From: Pseudomonadota bacterium
GTDB taxonomy: Bacteria; Pseudomonadota; Alphaproteobacteria; Rhodospirillales; Magnetospirillaceae
NCBI GenBank assembly: GCA_021781575.1
Contig: JAJXWP010000026.1
Span: forward strand, 1-64,000
Direction: 5' to 3'
Length of the DNA: 64,000 bases
Part shown: positions 16,405 to 25,272 of the stretch, one piece after another
How positions within the stretch are numbered: position 1 is the stretch's first letter
Layout of the letters: each line of letters opens with the position of its first letter
Program-made: the position numbers and the translations under genes
The notes under the pieces: model-generated
Told to the model about the DNA's origin: nothing
Database searches by the model: none
The model's input: the letters and a program-made list of their open reading frames with translations, nothing else

Positions 16405-17205
16405 CTACATCGTGCGCTGCTGGGTGAATGCCTGCAGGTTGCCGATGACCTGAGGAATGATGCTGACCAGCTGCCGCACCACCTCACCAACATCCTGCTG
16501 GGTCAGTTGCCGCGACTGCTGTCCCCACCCCATCTGGCCGCCGAAGGCCGCCTGTATCGGCGGCAACCCCTGCTGGCCGAAAGGCTGCTGCATCTGGGTC
16601 TGGGCGAATGGATTCTGGGCGAACGGATTCTGGGTGAGTTGGTGCTGAGGGAACGGAGACTGCCCGGAAGCCGTCTGGCCGAACTGCCCCGTCGCACCCT
16701 GGGATCCCCAACCGCCGTAAATGGCCGCCGCCTGCTGCGGCATCTGGCCCTGCAGCAGGGTGACGATCTGCGGCACCATGGGCAGGATCTGGCGGACGAC
16801 TTCGTTGACATCCTGTTGGGTCAGCATCCGCTGCGGCTGTCCATAGCCATAGCCGAACGCCGCCTGGGGCTGTTGCTGTGCTTGAGCCAGGATCTGCGGC
16901 AGCAGCGGCACCAGTTGGCGGACCACGTCACCGACCTCCTGCGGCGACAGCTGCCGTTGCTGCTGCCCCCAGGCGGTCGTGGCCGCCTGGCCCCAAAGGC
17001 CCGTCGTCGTCGGCTGGCCGAACTGCTGCCCTCCGTACTGGCCGTATTGTTGTCCAAAGGCGGCCAATCCCGGGAGCTGCCCCGAAGCCGGTTGGCCCAT
17101 ATTGCCAAGATGTTGACCACCCGCCGGGCTTTGTTGCCCAAAGGGCTGCCCCCATTGTTGCGGGAATTGTTGGGAAGCCTGCTGCTGGACGTCGTAATAG
17201 GTCAT
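16405..17205 (-). CDS. Gln-rich protein with three hydrophobic repeats
   Basis: A 266-aa protein of unknown function. About a quarter of residues are Gln, with many Gly, Pro, Ala and Phe (GQQFGQ, NPFAQ). Three copies of a 25-residue motif occur at about residues 84-108, 126-150 and 232-256, consensus [RL][Q]L[ST]xQ[ED]V[GN][ED]VVRQ[LI][LV]xx[VLI]PQ[IV], each an amphipathic helix. There is no signal peptide or membrane segment. The ATG has a GGAGAGG site directly upstream. It leads the operon with the 164-aa protein and the subtilase. Self-assembling or phase-separating behaviour would fit the composition, but that is inference. Confidence 0.72.
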   Translation of the reverse strand: MTYYDVQQQASQQFPQQWGQPFGQQSPAGGQHLGNMGQPASGQLPGLAAFGQQYGQYGGQQFGQPTTTGLWGQAATTAWGQQQRQLSPQEVGDVVRQLVPLLPQILAQAQQQPQAAFGYGYGQPQRMLTQQDVNEVVRQILPMVPQIVTLLQGQMPQQAAAIYGGWGSQGATGQFGQTASGQSPFPQHQLTQNPFAQNPFAQTQMQQPFGQQGLPPIQAAFGGQMGWGQQSRQLTQQDVGEVVRQLVSIIPQVIGNLQAFTQQRTM

Positions 17206-17643
17206 TTTCCTCTCCCTATATGTGTCGCCCCGGCTCCGGCCCGCCGAAATCAGATGCTCCGCGCCCTCTGGTCAAAGGAAATACGACACCCCCCTTCGGC
17301 GGACCCCACCACCGGGCAGGTCTTAGTGGCGCTGAAGTGGAGAGGCCCAAGGCGGCAATTCAAGACGTCCCACCTGGCGGCGTCGGTCCCTACCCCATCG
17401 GAGTGGCGGCCGAAAGGCCTGGTCTTCACCCGAAGACGGAGCCCCCGACGCAATCGGTTGATGGGCGGCGCCTGCCCCGCCGACCGACAGCGGCGTGCCG
17501 GCCAACGGATAGATGGGAAGTCCGCATGTTCCGAGGCCTCCCGCGGGGAGACCTCCCTCCAAAGGGCAATGCCGAGGACTTCGCCCGCCGCCAATATTGG
17601 TAGCACCTGTGCGGTGCCCTGCGGACCAGGTGCGGAGGCCGGA
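17206..17643. other. Divergent intergenic region of 438 bases
   Basis: It separates the Gln-rich operon (minus) from the hybrid kinase (plus). The plus frame stays open into the kinase but codes a Pro/Arg-rich sequence with no domain, so I treat it as non-coding. Both promoters must lie here. No repeat or strong promoter match was found by eye. Confidence 0.5.
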
Positions 17644-19341
17644 ATGGTGGAAGTCGTGGCCGGAGCCGCGCTCGTCGCCAGTTTGTTTCTGGGTGGCTTG
17701 TTCTGGCGCCTGGCCGCCCGCCTGCGGAGACTCGCGGGGGAGACGGCGCGATGGCGTGGCGAAGCGGAAAAGGCCAAACAGTCGGAACACATCATCGAGG
17801 AGACGCTCCACCACTGCGCAGACGTACTGCGCTCGATCGCCTCGGCCCTGCCGGTGGGCCTGGTGGCCATCGACCGCAACGCGCGGGTCGAATTGTGGAA
17901 CCATGCAGCGGAAACGATCCTCGGCTACCGAGCCGACGAGATGATCGGCCAGCCAGCTCCCACCAAGGTCTTCATGTCGGTTGCCGAGGACCCCGACAGC
18001 GGCGCCGCCGACATGTTCCTGCGAATGGTCACCGGCCAGTCGGTGAAAAGCGAAGAGGTCCGCTGCCGCCGCAAGGACGGCTCGGCCCTCGAGGCATCGT
18101 TTTCCGGCGCACCGTTGATCGATGCCGACGAGCGCATCCGTGGGGCGATCTGCGTGTTCGAGGATCTGACTCACCGCAATGCCATGGCCCGCGCCCTCTA
18201 CCAGGCGCAGAAGATGGAGGCGGTCGGACAACTCACCGGCGGCATGGCCCACGACTTTAACAACATCCTGGGTATCGCCGTCGGCAACCTGGACCTGGTG
18301 GAGGAGCAAGTCGCCGACCGGCCGGCCGTCGTCGCGCTGGTCAAGTCGGCCCTGGATGCCCTGCTGCGCGGCGCGGAATTGACCCGTGCACTGCTGGCGT
18401 TCGCCCGACGGCAGCCGTTGCGCCCGACGATCGTCGACGTCGCCGACCTGCTGGCTGCCACCATGAGGGTGCTGAGCCGGGCGTTGGGCGAACAGGTGCA
18501 AGTGGTCCTGCAGATCGCTCCCGGGCTTTGGCCGGTAGTGGCCGATGCGGCGCAGTTGGAATCGGCTGTCACGAACCTGTCGATCAACGCCCGCGACGCC
18601 ATGCCGGGCGGCGGGCGACTGAGCATCGCCGCCCACAACGTGGCGCTCGATGACCATGCGAGCTCCCAGTTGCAGGACGTGGAACCCGGCGAATATGTCG
18701 CCATCGAGGTCAGCGACACCGGCAGCGGAATGTCAAGCGAGGTTCTCGTCCGTGCCTTCGAGCCGTTTTTCACCACCAAGCCGCCCGGGCAAGGCACCGG
18801 CCTTGGCCTGTCGATGGTCTACGGCTTCGCCAAGCAATCGGGCGGCCACATAAAGCTTTACAGCGAAGTCGGCGTCGGCACGACGGTACGGCTCTATCTG
18901 CCGCGCGCCATGCCGGCCGACGGCCAGGGTCGCCTGGCGGAGACCGTGGCGGCCAAGCCCCGCGGCGGGCGCGAGACGATCCTGGTAGTCGACGACAACC
19001 CGGACGTGCGGCGGATGGCCGAACAGCAATTGACCAGCCTCGGTTACCGCGTTGTGCAGGCCGAACATGGGCCCGACGCCCTGGCGATGCTGGAACGCAC
19101 GCCGCAGGTCGATCTCCTGTTCACCGATGTGATGATGCCGCACGGCATGGACGGCTTCGCCCTGGCGGCGCAGGCTCGCCGCCGCTGGCCGCAGTTGAAG
19201 GTGCTGTTCACCTCGGGCTTTCCCGGCGCATCGGTATCGGCCGGGCGCGGACTGGATGACAGCATGGCCTTCATCGGCAAGCCCTACCGTCGGCAGGAAT
19301 TGGCGCAGGCCATACGACAGATTCTGGACAGCAAAGGATGA
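17644..19341 (+). CDS. Hybrid sensor histidine kinase with PAS and receiver domains
   Basis: A 565-aa kinase. A single N-terminal hydrophobic helix ([21 protein letters not shown]) is followed by a coiled segment, a PAS domain (about residues 60-170), an H-box with [13 protein letters not shown]-box [11 protein letters not shown]1 DTGSGM and G2 [11 protein letters not shown], then a receiver domain with phospho-acceptor Asp in LLFTDVMMP and conserved Lys in IGKPYR. I chose ATG 17644 because it begins at the membrane segment; the frame is open far upstream. The next gene starts 4 bases after its stop and is a likely partner. Confidence 0.88.
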   Translation: MVEVVAGAALVASLFLGGLFWRLAARLRRLAGETARWRGEAEKAKQSEHIIEETLHHCADVLRSIASALPVGLVAIDRNARVELWNHAAETILGYRADEMIGQPAPTKVFMSVAEDPDSGAADMFLRMVTGQSVKSEEVRCRRKDGSALEASFSGAPLIDADERIRGAICVFEDLTHRNAMARALYQAQKMEAVGQLTGGMAHDFNNILGIAVGNLDLVEEQVADRPAVVALVKSALDALLRGAELTRALLAFARRQPLRPTIVDVADLLAATMRVLSRALGEQVQVVLQIAPGLWPVVADAAQLESAVTNLSINARDAMPGGGRLSIAAHNVALDDHASSQLQDVEPGEYVAIEVSDTGSGMSSEVLVRAFEPFFTTKPPGQGTGLGLSMVYGFAKQSGGHIKLYSEVGVGTTVRLYLPRAMPADGQGRLAETVAAKPRGGRETILVVDDNPDVRRMAEQQLTSLGYRVVQAEHGPDALAMLERTPQVDLLFTDVMMPHGMDGFALAAQARRRWPQLKVLFTSGFPGASVSAGRGLDDSMAFIGKPYRRQELAQAIRQILDSKG

Positions 19342-19345
19342 GGAT

Positions 19346-20527
19346 ATGACCGACAGGCTGATGGTCATGGACGACGAAGCCGAATACGCGGCCTTCGTCG
19401 CCAAGGTCGGCGAAGGTTTGGGGTACGAAGTGCGGACGACCGGCGACCCGACGCAGTTCCGGCGCTGGCTGGCCGAATGGCGCCCGACCCATATCGTCCT
19501 CGACCTTGCCATGCCGCAGGTCGACGGCGTCGAGATGCTGCGCTATCTGGCCAGCCAGGCGTCGCGGGCCCATATCCTGATCATGAGCGGCTTCGACTCG
19601 CGGGTGGTGGATGCCGCCCGCCGGTTGGGCATCGAGCGCGGCCTCGACATCATCGGCACCCTGCAGAAGCCGATTCGAGCCAAGGAGCTGCGCGCCGCCC
19701 TCGAGGAAAGCCGCACGGCCTCGACCGAGGTCAGCCGGGAAAGCCTCGACCATGCGCTGGCCACCGGCGAGATCGTCCCGTTCTATCAGCCGAAGGTCGA
19801 TCTCCGGTCCTGGCAGCCCATCGGCTTCGAAGCGCTGGCGCGCTGGCAGCACGGCCAGCGCGGCACCATCTCGCCGGAGGAATTCGTCCCCCTGGCCGAG
19901 ACCAGCGGCCAGATCGACCGCCTGACCGAAACGGTGGCCACCCGCGCGCTCGTCCAGTCGCGCCAGTGGGAGGAAGAAGGAGTCGCGGTCGATCTGGCGA
20001 TCAACCTTTCCGCCCACAACCTGGACGACGAAGATCTGGCGGATCGCATCGAAACACTGTGCTGGGCAACGGGGGCGAAAAAGGAGCACATCACCTTCGA
20101 GGTGACCGAGACCGCGGCCATGGCCGACCCCGTGCGCGGCCTCGATATCCTGACGAGGCTACGGATCAAGGGCTTCAAATTGTCCATCGACGACTTCGGC
20201 ACCGGCTATTCGTCGCTGGTGCTGCTGCGCCGCCTTCCCTTCTCGGAACTGAAGATCGACCGTTCCTTCGTCGCCGACTGCGACCGTTCGGCCGAGTCCC
20301 GGGTGATCGTCAAGACCATGGTCGACCTGGCTCACAACCTGGGCATGTCGGTGGTCGGCGAAGGAGTCGAGACCGAGACCGTCGCCCAGATCCTGGCCGG
20401 GCTGGGCTGCGATATCGGCCAGGGTTACGCCATCGCCCGTCCGATGGAGGCCCAGCAGGTGCCGGCATGGCTGGCCCGCTGGGGAAAGGACGGGGACGCA
20501 GCCGGCTCCGCCCCTTTGTCATCCTGA
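19346..20527 (+). CDS. Response regulator with EAL phosphodiesterase output
   Basis: A 393-aa receiver-EAL protein that should hydrolyse c-di-GMP when active. Receiver residues are intact: MDDE acidic pair, phospho-acceptor Asp in VLDLAMP, Lys in LQKPIR. The EAL domain has FEALARW, NLSAHN, the ETA motif in FEVTETA, DDFGTGYSS and the GEGVET loop, so the metal and catalytic residues look complete. The AGGA site and the 4-base gap after the hybrid kinase suggest a two-gene signalling operon turning a PAS signal into lower c-di-GMP. Confidence 0.9.
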   Translation: MTDRLMVMDDEAEYAAFVAKVGEGLGYEVRTTGDPTQFRRWLAEWRPTHIVLDLAMPQVDGVEMLRYLASQASRAHILIMSGFDSRVVDAARRLGIERGLDIIGTLQKPIRAKELRAALEESRTASTEVSRESLDHALATGEIVPFYQPKVDLRSWQPIGFEALARWQHGQRGTISPEEFVPLAETSGQIDRLTETVATRALVQSRQWEEEGVAVDLAINLSAHNLDDEDLADRIETLCWATGAKKEHITFEVTETAAMADPVRGLDILTRLRIKGFKLSIDDFGTGYSSLVLLRRLPFSELKIDRSFVADCDRSAESRVIVKTMVDLAHNLGMSVVGEGVETETVAQILAGLGCDIGQGYAIARPMEAQQVPAWLARWGKDGDAAGSAPLSS

Positions 20528-20540
20528 GCGCGGATTAAAC

Positions 20541-21170
20541 TCAGGCCAGTTCCTCCGGCTTGACGTCCCAGCAGCGCAGTCGACCTTCCCCGCCCTCGCG
20601 CTCGACGATGCCGAGATGGCCGGTCTTCATCCTGAAGCTGGTTCGCTGCGCCGCCGCCGGCAGCAGGGCGCGAGGCAGAAAGCGCAGGATGCCATTGCTG
20701 CTGACCACCAACGGTCGCCTTGCTCCCGCCTCGCCCAGGCGGTCTCGGGCGAAATCCCATACCGCTTGCAGGATCTCGTCCTGTCGGCTGACCCAGCCGG
20801 CATCGGCGGGCCAGGCGTCGGAACTGTTCCACGCCTCCATGGCGGCGACGGCGGCCGGGCCTTCGGCGGCGATCTCGTCGTTGGTTCGCCCCGCCCAGCG
20901 GCCGTAATCCACTTCATCCAGCCGCTCATCGATCATCGGCGGCGGCAACCCCAGCGTCGCCGCCACGATCTCGGCAAAACGCCGTGTCCGCTTCAGCGAG
21001 GCGGCGAAGATGGCGTCGGGGATGAGGCCGGCGCGGCGCAATGCCTCGGCGGCGGCGGTCGCCTGAGCCAATCCCTTTTCGACCAGCGGCAGGTCGGTTT
21101 CACGGCCGACCCACACCACCCGATCACCCGGATCGAAGGTATTGCCGTGACGAGCGAACAGGATCTCCAT
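20541..21170 (-). CDS. Histidine phosphatase family protein
   Basis: A 209-aa phosphoglycerate-mutase-like phosphatase. The phospho-His motif is in LFARHGNTF at the N-terminus, the second Arg lies in LKRTRRFAEI, and a second His may be less obvious because the C-terminal motif is SSNGILR rather than the usual SHG. It starts 5 bases after the CMP-Kdo-synthetase-like gene, so it may dephosphorylate a sugar intermediate in the same pathway. Alternatives are a general nucleotide or sugar phosphatase. Confidence 0.8.
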   Translation of the reverse strand: MEILFARHGNTFDPGDRVVWVGRETDLPLVEKGLAQATAAAEALRRAGLIPDAIFAASLKRTRRFAEIVAATLGLPPPMIDERLDEVDYGRWAGRTNDEIAAEGPAAVAAMEAWNSSDAWPADAGWVSRQDEILQAVWDFARDRLGEAGARRPLVVSSNGILRFLPRALLPAAAQRTSFRMKTGHLGIVEREGGEGRLRCWDVKPEELA

Positions 21171-21175
21171 CGGCG

Positions 21176-21967
21176 TCAGGCCCGAACCAGCTCGCCCTCG
21201 CGGGCGATGATGGCCTCGATGAAGGGAATGTCTTCCGGGGCGTCCACCGAGCCATGCGTGCGGTTCTTGTAGTCGACCACCACCACCTTGATCGGAATGC
21301 CGTTCTCCAGTGCTCGCAATTGCTCCAGCTGTTCGGCCACCTCAAGCGGCGTCTGCGGCAGGCTGCACAGCTCATCCAGGATGTTCACGGCGTAGCCGTA
21401 GATGCCGATATGCCGGTGCACCGGCGGCACGTCGAAGTCGCGGATCCGCATGTAGGGGATGATCGTCTTCGAGAAATAGAGGGCCCGACCGAACTTGTCC
21501 ATGGTCACCATCGTGCCGCTGGTCGGACTCTTCGCCTTCAGGTCCTGGATCTCCTCGTACTGCTTCCAGCTGCAGCGGACCGCGGCGGTCACCATCCCCA
21601 CCTTGGGATTGGCGTGGAATTCGTCGACCAGGGCCTGCACCACCCAGGGCGGGGTCAACACCGCGTCGCCTTGCAGATTGACCACCGCGTCGGGACGCTT
21701 GGGTATCTGCTTCAGGGCCGCAAACACCCGATCGGTGCCTGTCGGGCAATCGGGCGAAGTGATGATTGCCTTGGCGCCAAAGGTGGCGGCATGTTCGGCC
21801 ACGCGCTCGTCGTCGGTGGTGATGTACACCTCGCTTACCCCCTTGACCGCCTTGGCGATGGAATAGACGCGGTTCAAGAGGCTTTTGCCGGCGATCTGCA
21901 CCATCGGCTTGCCGGGCAGGCGGCGGGAATTGTAGCGGGCGGGAATGACGATGGCGACGTCCATCAC
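21176..21967 (-). CDS. CMP-Kdo synthetase-like cytidylyltransferase
   Basis: A 263-aa member of the KdsB family, which activates 3-deoxy-2-ulosonic acids as CMP sugars. Landmarks present: IPARYNSRRLPGKP near the N-terminus, TDDERVAEHA, CPTGTDR, NLQGD and the HIGIYGY and LEVAEQLEQLRALENG segments. In canonical KdsB the QGD is followed by EP; here it is AVL, so the enzyme is a divergent paralogue and may use another acid sugar. GTG at 21967 is 7 bases after AGGAGG; ATG at 21964 is nearly as good. The phosphatase gene follows directly. Confidence 0.85.
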   Translation of the reverse strand: MMDVAIVIPARYNSRRLPGKPMVQIAGKSLLNRVYSIAKAVKGVSEVYITTDDERVAEHAATFGAKAIITSPDCPTGTDRVFAALKQIPKRPDAVVNLQGDAVLTPPWVVQALVDEFHANPKVGMVTAAVRCSWKQYEEIQDLKAKSPTSGTMVTMDKFGRALYFSKTIIPYMRIRDFDVPPVHRHIGIYGYAVNILDELCSLPQTPLEVAEQLEQLRALENGIPIKVVVVDYKNRTHGSVDAPEDIPFIEAIIAREGELVRA

Positions 21968-22028
21968 GGCAGAACCTCCTGTTGAACGACCTTGTCGCCG
22001 GGTTGTCGGACTCCCGCGGCGCGGCCAT

Positions 22029-22071
22029 GGATGGGCACGGATTTATTCCACTATTCCGTCCGTGTCCATCC
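22029..22071. terminator. Imperfect hairpin after the rhodanese gene
   Basis: GGATGGGCACGGA (22029-22041) and TCCGTGTCCATCC (22059-22071) pair at 12 of 13 positions, between the rhodanese stop and the KdsB-like start. There is no clear T-tract on the minus strand, so it is a possible but weak terminator. Confidence 0.35.
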
Positions 22072-22101
22072 GTGTCGGGCGTGCGGAAGGCGCGCCGGCG
22101 G

Positions 22102-22497
22102 TCACATCCCCGGTTCGATCACATGGTCGACATCGCCTCCGGACTCCACCCATTCCTTGAAGGCGCCAAGATTATAGACCTGCTCATAGCCCATTTCCTT
22201 GAGAACCTTGCCGCTCAGCGCCGACCGCCCGCCCGAGGCGCAGTAGACGATGATCGTCTTGCCCCTGGAAAAGTTGCTGTCGTGGTATGGCGATTCGGGA
22301 TCGGCGCGGAACTCCAGCATGCCGCGCGACACGTGAAGGGCGCCGGCAATCTTGCCATCCTTCTCGACTTCCGGCGCGTCGCGCACGTCGACCACCAGCA
22401 CATTGTCCTTCGACATCATCTCGCGCGCCCTCAGCGGCGGTATGCGCGGAACCATCTGGTTGGCGGCTTCCATCATTTGCTTGATGCCCAGGCTCAT
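22102..22497 (-). CDS. Rhodanese-domain sulfurtransferase
   Basis: A 131-aa single-domain rhodanese. The active-site loop CASGGRSA supplies the persulfide Cys. The VVDVRDAPEVEKDGKIAGALHVSRG-type core and the C-terminal GAFKEWVESGG are typical. An N-terminal helix (MSLGIKQMMEAANQMVPRI) precedes the domain. No signal peptide, so cytoplasmic sulfur transfer or thiol chemistry is expected. A GTAACC-aca-GGTTAC palindrome lies about 30 bases upstream of the start and may regulate it. Confidence 0.88.
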   Translation of the reverse strand: MSLGIKQMMEAANQMVPRIPPLRAREMMSKDNVLVVDVRDAPEVEKDGKIAGALHVSRGMLEFRADPESPYHDSNFSRGKTIIVYCASGGRSALSGKVLKEMGYEQVYNLGAFKEWVESGGDVDHVIEPGM

Positions 22498-22524
22498 CGA
22501 TTTGTCACCTCTCCAATAAGACCC

Positions 22525-22539
22525 GTAACCACAGGTTAC
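22525..22539. promoter_or_regulatory. Perfect palindrome upstream of rhodanese gene
   Basis: GTAACC, a 3-base spacer, and GGTTAC form a 15-bp perfect dyad 28-42 bases upstream of the rhodanese start and in the shared region with the divergent carbonic-anhydrase-like gene. This looks like a dimeric repressor site; the regulator is unknown. Confidence 0.4.
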
Positions 22540-22763
22540 TTCTCCATATTACTACCTACACCAGGGACCCTGCCGGCACAACATGGCCACGCGTCGAGGC
22601 GGCAGGCCCCATCCGCTCGCACGAGTTTGCTGTGAATGATATTCTACCTGTGATATAGTTCCGCTTTGTTGTCGGCTTGGCTCGCGCCGCGGGCTCGAGG
22701 GCACCCGACGGCAATTCCAAGCGGCGGGGACTTTGGCCTGCAAACAGCAGGAAGGAGTGACCG

Positions 22764-23297
22764 ATGACGCAGGACCAATTCGCCTCCGGCCGGCCGGGCC
22801 GCATCGGCCGTCGCCGCTTGTTCTATTTGGCGGGAAGTCTCGGACTGATCGCGGCGTTGCCGTCGCCTGTCTGGCCGGCCGAAGGAAATTACGAGGCCAT
22901 GCTGCTCTCCTGCATCGACCCGCGCATGGTCGAGCCGATCCACAACTACATGGATCAGCGCGGTCTGCGCGGACGGTACAGCCAGTTCGTTTTCGCCGGA
23001 GCCGCCATCGGCGTCGTCGCCCCGGCGTTCAAGGCGTGGGAAAGCGCCTTCTGGGACAATCTCGCTACCAGTATGCGCCTGCATCACATCAAGACCATCA
23101 TCGCCCTGGACCATCGGGACTGCGGCGCAGCGAAGATCGCCTATGGCGAGGAAAATGTCGCCAACCGGCAAGTCGAGACGGTGACGCATCGCAAAGCCCT
23201 GACCGAGTTTCGCCGGCAGGTTGGCCTGCGCCAGCCGGATTTGGCGGTCGAAACCGGGCTGATGGCGCTCGACGGTTCGGTCGAAATGTTTGCCTGA
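22764..23297 (+). CDS. Exported beta-carbonic-anhydrase-like protein
   Basis: A 177-aa protein with the zinc signature of beta-carbonic anhydrases: C50-x-D52-x-R54 in SCIDPR and H117-x-x-C120 in LDHRDC. The core is otherwise short and divergent (FAGAAIG in place of the usual RNAGN), so activity is uncertain. The N-terminus has a twin-arginine-like segment (RRRLFYLAG at 16-24) followed by a hydrophobic stretch ending near VWPAE, which suggests Tat export with a folded metal site. The ATG has AAGGAG 6 bases upstream. It is divergent from the rhodanese gene. Confidence 0.75.
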   Translation: MTQDQFASGRPGRIGRRRLFYLAGSLGLIAALPSPVWPAEGNYEAMLLSCIDPRMVEPIHNYMDQRGLRGRYSQFVFAGAAIGVVAPAFKAWESAFWDNLATSMRLHHIKTIIALDHRDCGAAKIAYGEENVANRQVETVTHRKALTEFRRQVGLRQPDLAVETGLMALDGSVEMFA

Positions 23298-23366
23298 CCG
23301 CTCCGACCGTCAACCCGCAGGGGCGGCGACGGCGGCAGGGGTTTGAAGATCTCCGGTCAGCGTCGG

Positions 23367-24416
23367 TCAAAGACCGCGCAATATCTCTGCATAGGCCGCC
23401 GCGGGTGGATATACGTCCTGCCAACTGGTGGCATCGGCCGCCGGGCGCCCCGATACCTCACGAGAATGTTCGAAATTGAAGCATCGCAGCAGCCAGAGGC
23501 GTTCGTAGGCGGCCAGCCTGGCCTGGTCGACGGGCTGCTCGGCGGCCGCGGCATAGCCGTCGAGGAAGGCGGAGAACAGGGCGGGGTGATGGGTCAGGCG
23601 GCCGTCGGCGCCGATGGCGGTCCAGTATTTCATCTTCACCAGGTCGAGCTCGCGGCAGTCGACCACCCAGTTGTCCCAGTCGATCACGTGCAGTTGACCG
23701 TTGCCGTCCACCAGGATGTTGGCTCCCGAATAATCGTTGTGGATCAGACAGGGCGCCCCGGGCTGCAGGCCGGAAAAGTCGAGGGCGCCCAGCCTGGCCG
23801 CCAGGCCGGCCGGAAGGGCCGGCCTGGCCTGCGCCAATTCACCGGCATAGGTCGCCCTCATATGGTCTTCCCACGGGCGGGGCATGTGGCGGATGGCGAA
23901 CACGTCCTGGTAGAAATGCTCGAAGCGATTGCGGTGCAGCCGGGCCAGAATGCGCCCCGCCTGGGCATAATCTTCGGTCGACGGAGCCTCCCACAGGGCG
24001 TGCCCGTCAACCCATTCGAAAATGAAGAAGGGGAATGGAAACTCTTCCATCGACCAGTCGTAATGAAGGATGGCCCGTACCGCCGTATGGGCGACGTGGG
24101 ATCCGCGCGGCGAACGCAGCACACTGTCGACGATGCCGCGCACCAGCTGGTCATCCAGCTGCTCACCGGCGTGATAGAGCAGGAGGATGGCGAAGACCTC
24201 CTTGATGATGTCTTTCTCGTAGCGGAAGTGGCGGCGGTTGAGCGCCACCCGCGCCCCCAGCCGCCGCCCCTGGTAGCGCAACTCGAGGATGCGATTGATG
24301 TTGCCGGAGCGGCTGCCCAGCAGCTCCACCCTGCCGGTGCCGCCCAGATGCCGGGCCAGGATATTGCCGGCGACGGCGAGAAACTGGGCTGGATCGAAAG
24401 CGGTTTCGTCGGACAA
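23367..24416 (-). CDS. Aminoglycoside/choline-kinase-fold phosphotransferase
   Basis: A 349-aa soluble kinase-like protein of the APH family. The catalytic loop is HNDYSGANILVD (Asp base, Asn metal ligand) and the DFG-equivalent is VIDWDNW. The N-terminal lobe has a LLGSRSGNINRILELR strand pair. The start is TTG at 24416 with an AGGAG site 7 bases upstream. In this neighbourhood of sugar genes it may phosphorylate a sugar, choline or a polyol; real aminoglycoside resistance is unlikely. It is divergent from the SDR gene. Confidence 0.8.
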   Translation of the reverse strand: MSDETAFDPAQFLAVAGNILARHLGGTGRVELLGSRSGNINRILELRYQGRRLGARVALNRRHFRYEKDIIKEVFAILLLYHAGEQLDDQLVRGIVDSVLRSPRGSHVAHTAVRAILHYDWSMEEFPFPFFIFEWVDGHALWEAPSTEDYAQAGRILARLHRNRFEHFYQDVFAIRHMPRPWEDHMRATYAGELAQARPALPAGLAARLGALDFSGLQPGAPCLIHNDYSGANILVDGNGQLHVIDWDNWVVDCRELDLVKMKYWTAIGADGRLTHHPALFSAFLDGYAAAAEQPVDQARLAAYERLWLLRCFNFEHSREVSGRPAADATSWQDVYPPAAAYAEILRGL

Positions 24417-24461
24417 GGGGGTTCTCCTACGTGCGGTGGAAGCTAGCGGCCCCTCCCGCCG

Positions 24462-24489
24462 TTGCGCAAGCGCATAATGCCGCTATAGT
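24462..24489 (+). promoter_or_regulatory. Candidate promoter of the SDR-led operon
   Basis: TTGCGC at 24462-24467 and TATAGT at 24484-24489 are separated by 16 bases, ending 29 bases before the SDR ATG. This matches a housekeeping-sigma promoter by eye. Confidence 0.4.
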
Positions 24490-24518
24490 GCCGTCACCCA
24501 AAACGGAGGTCGAACACC

Positions 24519-25265
24519 ATGCGCTTGGCCGGAAAGGTCGCCTTCATCACAGGTGCGAGCCGCGGCATCGGACGCAGCATCGCTTTGGAATTCGCCCGCC
24601 AGGGAGCCGCCATCGCGGTGGGCTATGCGCGGGAAGCCGGCAAGGCCGACGAAGTGGTCGCCGAAATCGCTGCCCAGGGCGGCAAGGCGGTGGCAGTGGC
24701 CAGCGATGTGCGGGACCGCGCCGCCATACGCCTGGCGTTCGAGACCGCCGCGGCGAAGCTGGGTGGCATCGACATCCTGGTCAACAATGCCGGCATCAAC
24801 AACCGCTGCACCTTCCAGGAGACCACCGACGAGGACTGGGACCGTATCATGACGGTCAATCTGAAGGGGCCCTTCGTCTGCAGCCAGGAAGTGTTTTCCC
24901 ATATGATAAAGCGGGGCGGCGGGCGAATCATCAATATCAGCTCGGTGGCCGGCCAGTATCACGGGCCGAAAACAGTCCACTACGCCGTCTCCAAGGCCGG
25001 GCTGAACAGCCTGACCGCGGTGGTCGCCCGCTACGGTGCCGAACACAACATCCTGGTCAATGCCGTGGCCCCGGGAATCATGCTGACCGACCAGACGGCT
25101 GACGAACTGGCGGGCCCCGACGGCGACAAGATCGTTGCCATGACGCTGCTGAAGCGCGCCGGGCACCTGTCCGACGTGGCCGCCACCTGCGTCTGGCTGG
25201 CTGCGGATGAACAATCCTATGTCACCGGCCAGGTAATCAGCGTCGCCGGCGGCGCGGTGTTGTAG
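24519..25265 (+). CDS. Short-chain dehydrogenase/reductase
   Basis: A 248-aa classical SDR similar to FabG-type oxidoreductases. The cofactor motif is TGASRGIG at 11-18, the NNAG motif follows, the catalytic Ser is in NISSVAG and the Tyr-Lys pair in YAVSKAG. The C-terminus SYVTGQVISVAGG is typical. ATG with GGAGG 9 bases upstream. It is the first gene of a plus-strand run with an aldolase, a glycosyltransferase fusion and a dehydrogenase, so a sugar or sugar-acid carbonyl is the likely substrate. Confidence 0.88.
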   Translation: MRLAGKVAFITGASRGIGRSIALEFARQGAAIAVGYAREAGKADEVVAEIAAQGGKAVAVASDVRDRAAIRLAFETAAAKLGGIDILVNNAGINNRCTFQETTDEDWDRIMTVNLKGPFVCSQEVFSHMIKRGGGRIINISSVAGQYHGPKTVHYAVSKAGLNSLTAVVARYGAEHNILVNAVAPGIMLTDQTADELAGPDGDKIVAMTLLKRAGHLSDVAATCVWLAADEQSYVTGQVISVAGGAVL

Positions 25266-25272
25266 CGCCCCC

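Noticed and set aside
16093-17643. N-terminal extension of the hybrid kinase frame
   Set aside because: The extension overlaps the Gln-rich and 164-aa genes on the other strand and shows no domain; the membrane helix and PAS domain begin after 17644.
23367-24416. Antibiotic resistance call for the APH-fold kinase
   Set aside because: The fold is shared with many sugar and choline kinases, and the neighbourhood is sugar metabolism without mobile elements.
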